From an uncultured Clostridia bacterium (GTDB lineage: Bacteria; Bacillota; Clostridia; Oscillospirales; CAG-272), in NCBI GenBank assembly GCA_944381085.1, contig CALWJX010000007.1:1-64000 (forward strand): 64,000 bases of DNA, in the 5' to 3' direction. Below are positions 61,063 to 64,000 of this stretch, piece after piece (the first letter of the stretch is position 1; every line of letters begins with the position of its first letter). A program made the translations under genes and the position numbers. Under the pieces are notes generated by a model. It made no database searches. It saw only the letters and a program-made list of their open reading frames with translations, and was not told where the DNA came from.

Positions 61063-62361
61063 TTAATTTTTTTTACGGCATTCCGCATCCGCATACATTT
61101 TCGCGGCTTTTTTAACGTCCGCGTAAATGTAAAGCGAACCGATACAGATCACATTTTTTTTGCGTTCCGCCGCGTCCGACATGGCGGCGTATACCGCAGC
61201 TCCGATGCCGTCGTATCCCTGAGCGCTTACGCCAAGACCGTTAAATACTGCGGCGTAATCCGTCGCGGACAACGCGCGGGGATTGCCGGGAGTCAGGCAA
61301 TACACCCTTTCCGCTATTTCGGATATTTTCTTCGCGATATATCCGTAATCCTTATCCGCCAGCACGCCCGTGACCACATTCAGCTTATCTCCGCCGAAAT
61401 ATTTTCTCACGCTCTCAACCGCGCTGTCAACCCCTTCGGGATTGTGTCCGCCGTCAAATATCACAATGGGGTCACGGCATATTATCTCAAATCTCGCTTT
61501 CCATTTTGCCTCCGAAAGTCCGCCGTACAGGGCAAAGTCGCTTATTTCAAGACCGCGACCTCTGAGAATTTCCACGGCGCTTATGACATTCAGGGCATTT
61601 GTGACCTGATATGTCCCGAGCAGCGGTATTTTTAAATCCTTATATCTTCCATAGTCAAAACAGGTGCCGTCAAGCGCCTCTTTTTTTACCGTGAGCTTAT
61701 CTCTTACGACAGTATAAAGTTCCGACCCAAGCTCCGACGCTCTTTTACTTATCACCCGATACGCCTCGCTGTCATTGCCGCACCAAAGACACGGAATGCC
61801 TTTCTTTATAATCCCCGCCTTTTCCGCGGCAATCTTTCCCACCGTATCGCCGAGATACGCGGTGTGGTCAAGAGATATACCGGTTATTACGGACAAAACC
61901 GGGGTTTCTATCACATTGGTGGAGTCAAGTCTGCCGCCCATTCCGCATTCAAACACCACATAATCGCAGTTTTCTCTTTTGAAATACTCGAGCGCAATTG
62001 CGGTTATAAGCTCAAACTCCGTCGGAGAATCCCGCATACTCTCCGCAAACGGCTTCACATATCCGGTAATGGAGGCAAGCGTTTCGTCGTCAATATCCGC
62101 TCCGTTGACCTTCATTCTCTCGTTAAACCGTTCGACAAACGGCGAGGTGTAAAGACCGACACGGTATCCGGCGCTTCGCAGAATCGATTCAAGCATTGAG
62201 CAAAAAGAGCCTTTTCCGTTTGTGCCGGCAACATGAATAAACTTAAGCTTATTCTGGGGATTATTTATTTTGCCGAGCAGCTCCGCCGTTCTCTCAAGCC
62301 CCGGCTTTGAGCCTTTCCATGAAACCGAATGAATAAAATCCAACGCCTCATCGTAATTCAC
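61063..62361 (-). CDS. folC: folylpolyglutamate synthase / dihydrofolate synthase
   Basis: ATP-dependent addition of glutamate to (dihydro)folate. 432 aa. P-loop GTNGKGS (46-52), the YTSPFVERFNERMKVNG omega-loop, CGMGGRLDSTNVI, SLDHTAYLGDTVGKIAAEKAG and the C-terminal domain with FDGGHNPEGVDS. It lies between folT and queT, all folate- or related coenzyme-linked, on the minus strand. The ATG is followed 37 bases upstream by folT's stop. Confidence 0.95.
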   Translation of the reverse strand: MNYDEALDFIHSVSWKGSKPGLERTAELLGKINNPQNKLKFIHVAGTNGKGSFCSMLESILRSAGYRVGLYTSPFVERFNERMKVNGADIDDETLASITGYVKPFAESMRDSPTEFELITAIALEYFKRENCDYVVFECGMGGRLDSTNVIETPVLSVITGISLDHTAYLGDTVGKIAAEKAGIIKKGIPCLWCGNDSEAYRVISKRASELGSELYTVVRDKLTVKKEALDGTCFDYGRYKDLKIPLLGTYQVTNALNVISAVEILRGRGLEISDFALYGGLSEAKWKARFEIICRDPIVIFDGGHNPEGVDSAVESVRKYFGGDKLNVVTGVLADKDYGYIAKKISEIAERVYCLTPGNPRALSATDYAAVFNGLGVSAQGYDGIGAAVYAAMSDAAERKKNVICIGSLYIYADVKKAAKMYADAECRKKN

Positions 62362-62398
62362 TGAAAAACACTACCTTTCAATCACATCAATAAAATAC

Positions 62399-62953
62399 TT
62401 ATCTGCGCATCTTTTCAAACTGAGAATATACTCCCTTGTTTCTCAAAAGAATGTATATTACAGCCGTCTCGCATACCGCAAGAATGGCGTAATTAACAAG
62501 CCTTATCAGCATAAGCTGCCACAAAGGCCAATCGTAAGACGCCGCAAGTCCGAAGCTTTTTATGAATACCGAACCTGCCAGGTGAGCGACGCCCACGGAA
62601 AGCGCAATCTGCAAAAGCGAAAATCTGCTTACGATATAATATGAACAGACCCCGCTGACAAGCCCTATGGCTACCGCGCCAAGCGTCACCAGCGGGTTGA
62701 TAGTATATCCTACAAGCACACATCCCACAATATCGGCGACACCTCCCACCACGGCTCCGACCGCGGGACCGAACAGTATACCCGCCATTAGTATCGGCAG
62801 GTTTTCAAGGCTGAATCTCAAAACATCAAAATTGACCAAAGGAACAAACTTGCCCAAAACAATGCTCAAGGCGACAAAAATCGCCGCGCAGACAAGCACC
62901 TTTAGATTGCCGAACACGGCAAAGCTCTTTTTTACATTTTCTTTTTTGCTCAT
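62399..62953 (-). CDS. folT: folate ECF transporter S component
   Basis: 184 aa from ATG 62953 (AAAGGAGGT upstream). The six-helix S component: LKVLVCAAIFVALSIVLGKF, RFSLENLPILMAGILFGPAVGAVVGGVADIVGCVL (typical RLGFGxLPI-like segment) and GVAHLAGSVFIKS. Its leader carries a THF riboswitch, so it imports folate with a shared ECF module. Upstream of folC. Confidence 0.94.
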   Translation of the reverse strand: MSKKENVKKSFAVFGNLKVLVCAAIFVALSIVLGKFVPLVNFDVLRFSLENLPILMAGILFGPAVGAVVGGVADIVGCVLVGYTINPLVTLGAVAIGLVSGVCSYYIVSRFSLLQIALSVGVAHLAGSVFIKSFGLAASYDWPLWQLMLIRLVNYAILAVCETAVIYILLRNKGVYSQFEKMRR

Positions 62954-63019
62954 AAAAAAATACCTCCTTTTCCTCACACCATATGGCAGAAAAGAAGATA
63001 AATTCTTTGGGTGCCCTAT

Positions 63020-63136
63020 GAAGCGGGATGCAAAACACAGACCGTAGCCCTACACGGCAAAGCCGTGATACGCTTTCGTCCGATCGGCAACTCCCCGTCC
63101 GGTCGGCACTTGACGCCTGAGTTTTTACTCTTCAGC
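63020..63136 (-). ncRNA. tetrahydrofolate riboswitch
   Basis: On the minus strand GAAGAGTAAAAACTCAGGCG, then TCAAGTGCCG, GGACGGGGAGTTGCC, ACGAAAGCG and the closing TTGCATCCCGCTTC follow the THF-I order of conserved blocks, with the first and last blocks pairing. Upstream of folT, the usual target. Confidence 0.85.
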
Positions 63137-63297
63137 AAAATTTCTTCGAGATTTACGCATGTTTGAATTTATGACGTTATTCCGTATAATCTCCGAGGCC
63201 GCAAAACCGGCGCTTCGGCATAAGCGTTTCGGAGTAAATATTAAAAACACGTTGAAAGCCAATAAATATAAACTTCCGCTCTTTCCCGACGTATATA

Positions 63298-63325
63298 ATT
63301 ATACCACAAAAATTTTATTTGTCAA
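63298..63325 (-). promoter_or_regulatory. promoter of folT-folC-queT
   Basis: Minus strand TTGACA (63320-63325), 16-base spacer, TATAAT (63298-63303), about 160 bases before the THF riboswitch. Confidence 0.82.
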
Positions 63326-63369
63326 TATACGCCTAAAATTTAATTAACAAAATTCTTTATCATTTAATG

Positions 63370-63398
63370 TTGACTTGAGATATGAGCGGTGTTATAAT
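63370..63398 (+). promoter_or_regulatory. promoter of the MBOAT gene
   Basis: TTGACT (63370-63375), 17-base spacer, TATAAT (63393-63398). Confidence 0.85.
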
Positions 63399-63546
63399 GT
63401 ATAAAAAGCTTGTACAATATTGCTTTATTGATTAAAAGTATCAGATGCGACAAAGCACGGCGTAAATTCAGACATCTGCATTTTTAAAACGACGTCCGAC
63501 TCTTTTTTGCGCCTTTATAAACGCTCTCCCCGAAAGGAACTCAGCC

Positions 63547-64000
63547 ATGGTCTTCTCAAGCATGATCTTCATTTTTGTATTTCTTGTGTTGTGCTACACC
63601 TGCTACATATTCGGCAAGACAATGAAAACCCGTAATATAATCCTACTTGTATCATCTCTTATTTTTTACGCGTGGGGCGGTCCCCCGCTTGTTTTGTTGC
63701 TTTGTCTTATGACCTTTATTTGCTGGGCGGGAGCTATTATTATAGACAATCAAACAAATGAAAAGAGAAAAAACCTCTACTGCGCCATTGTGACGGGTAT
63801 TTGCCTTTCGTTGCTCTTTATTTTCAAGTATACAGTATTTTTGCTTACCGGTTTTTACGATCTTTTTTCAATCTCAGGATTCATCCCCTCAATAACTTTG
63901 CCCATCGGGATATCCTTTTATACCTTCCAGCTGATATCGTATGTAATTGACGTAAAGCGAGGCGACGTTCCGGCGCAGAAAAAATACTGGCTTCTGTTGC
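63547..64000 (+). CDS. MBOAT-family O-acyltransferase (AlgI/DltB-like), partial
   Basis: Read from the sequence; it runs past the window end. ATG 63547 with AAAGGA nine bases upstream opens MVFSSMIFIFVFLVLCYTCY. Helices follow: NIILLVSSLIFYAWGG, LLCLMTFICWAG, GICLSLLFIFKYTVF, and LPIGISFYTFQLISYVIDVKRG near residues 120-142, the segment diagnostic of AlgI-type MBOAT proteins. These transfer acyl groups to exported polysaccharides; a partner (AlgJ/AlgX-like) would be expected beyond the window. Confidence 0.88.
   Translation, partial: MVFSSMIFIFVFLVLCYTCYIFGKTMKTRNIILLVSSLIFYAWGGPPLVLLLCLMTFICWAGAIIIDNQTNEKRKNLYCAIVTGICLSLLFIFKYTVFLLTGFYDLFSISGFIPSITLPIGISFYTFQLISYVIDVKRGDVPAQKKYWLLL

Overview
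The window is a low-to-medium GC, Gram-positive type chromosome segment, most likely from an uncultured gut-type member of the class Clostridia (Oscillospirales/Ruminococcaceae-like). The grounds are a Firmicutes-style S10-spc-alpha ribosomal cluster, zinc-ribbon forms of S4, S14, L36 and L24, a spoIIE sporulation gene, T-box, preQ1 and THF leaders typical of Firmicutes, and near-consensus TTGACA-17-TATAAT promoters. The species call is inference; no database was consulted.

Layout. 0-1.1 kb: two small membrane proteins (DUF2752, apparently broken at its C-terminus; DUF4190). 1.4-17.7 kb: one long minus-strand ribosomal superoperon, rpsJ to rplQ, with secY, adk, map, infA, rpmJ and rpoA embedded, one strong promoter (17673-17701) and a hairpin-rich leader. 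rpmJ, rpmD and the true start of infA were read directly from the sequence; infA has no ATG/GTG/TTG start and seems to begin at CTG or ATT. 18-21.8 kb: a membrane protein, a WYL-type regulator that lacks the WYL core, then rplJ-rplL with its own L10 leader/attenuator and terminator, detached from rplKA and rpoBC, and an SGNH hydrolase. 22-24.8 kb: a stand-alone TrpB2 tryptophan synthase beta chain behind a tryptophan T-box, divergent from a sugar-phosphate isomerase/epimerase-like gene.

25-34 kb is the accessory part: tRNA-Arg(CCG), a large lipoprotein, two paralogous four-helix membrane proteins with a third gene remnant between them, tRNA-Gln(CTG), an inverted array of small palindromes, a low-GC lipoprotein, a DUF3267 zincin, a broken GH172 (DUF2961) gene, a likely IS200/IS605-type hairpin scar, the 3' tail of a lost ABC transporter gene, an intact ABC transporter and a small cysteine-rich protein. 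34-38 kb: a tocopherol-cyclase-like fragment and a translationally overlapping pair of MutS-like ATPases that both carry Asn in place of the Walker B Asp, then an XRE regulator divergent from a membrane protein with operator-like dyads between them. The MutS pair is my best candidate for an uncharacterised system.

38.8-51.3 kb: three consecutive Gfo/Idh/MocA oxidoreductases, a homodimer-type ABC exporter, an ammonium transporter fused to a P-II domain, glutamine synthetase III, and spoIIE. The Amt-PII fusion and GSIII together form a nitrogen-assimilation pair. 52-57 kb: a SLOG-fold protein, a minus-strand three-gene glycan-related set (GH-like enzyme, ConA-like lipoprotein, second GH-like enzyme) and a GrpB-family protein. 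57-64 kb: a PlsC acyltransferase downstream of an FKBP/trigger-factor-like lipoprotein, birA, queT behind a preQ1-I riboswitch that covers its ribosome binding site, folC, folT behind a THF riboswitch, and the 5' end of an AlgI-like MBOAT acyltransferase running off the window.

A recurring feature not explained by gene content is a small GC-rich hairpin placed immediately before the Shine-Dalgarno sequence of three unrelated genes (27048, 37913, 51982).
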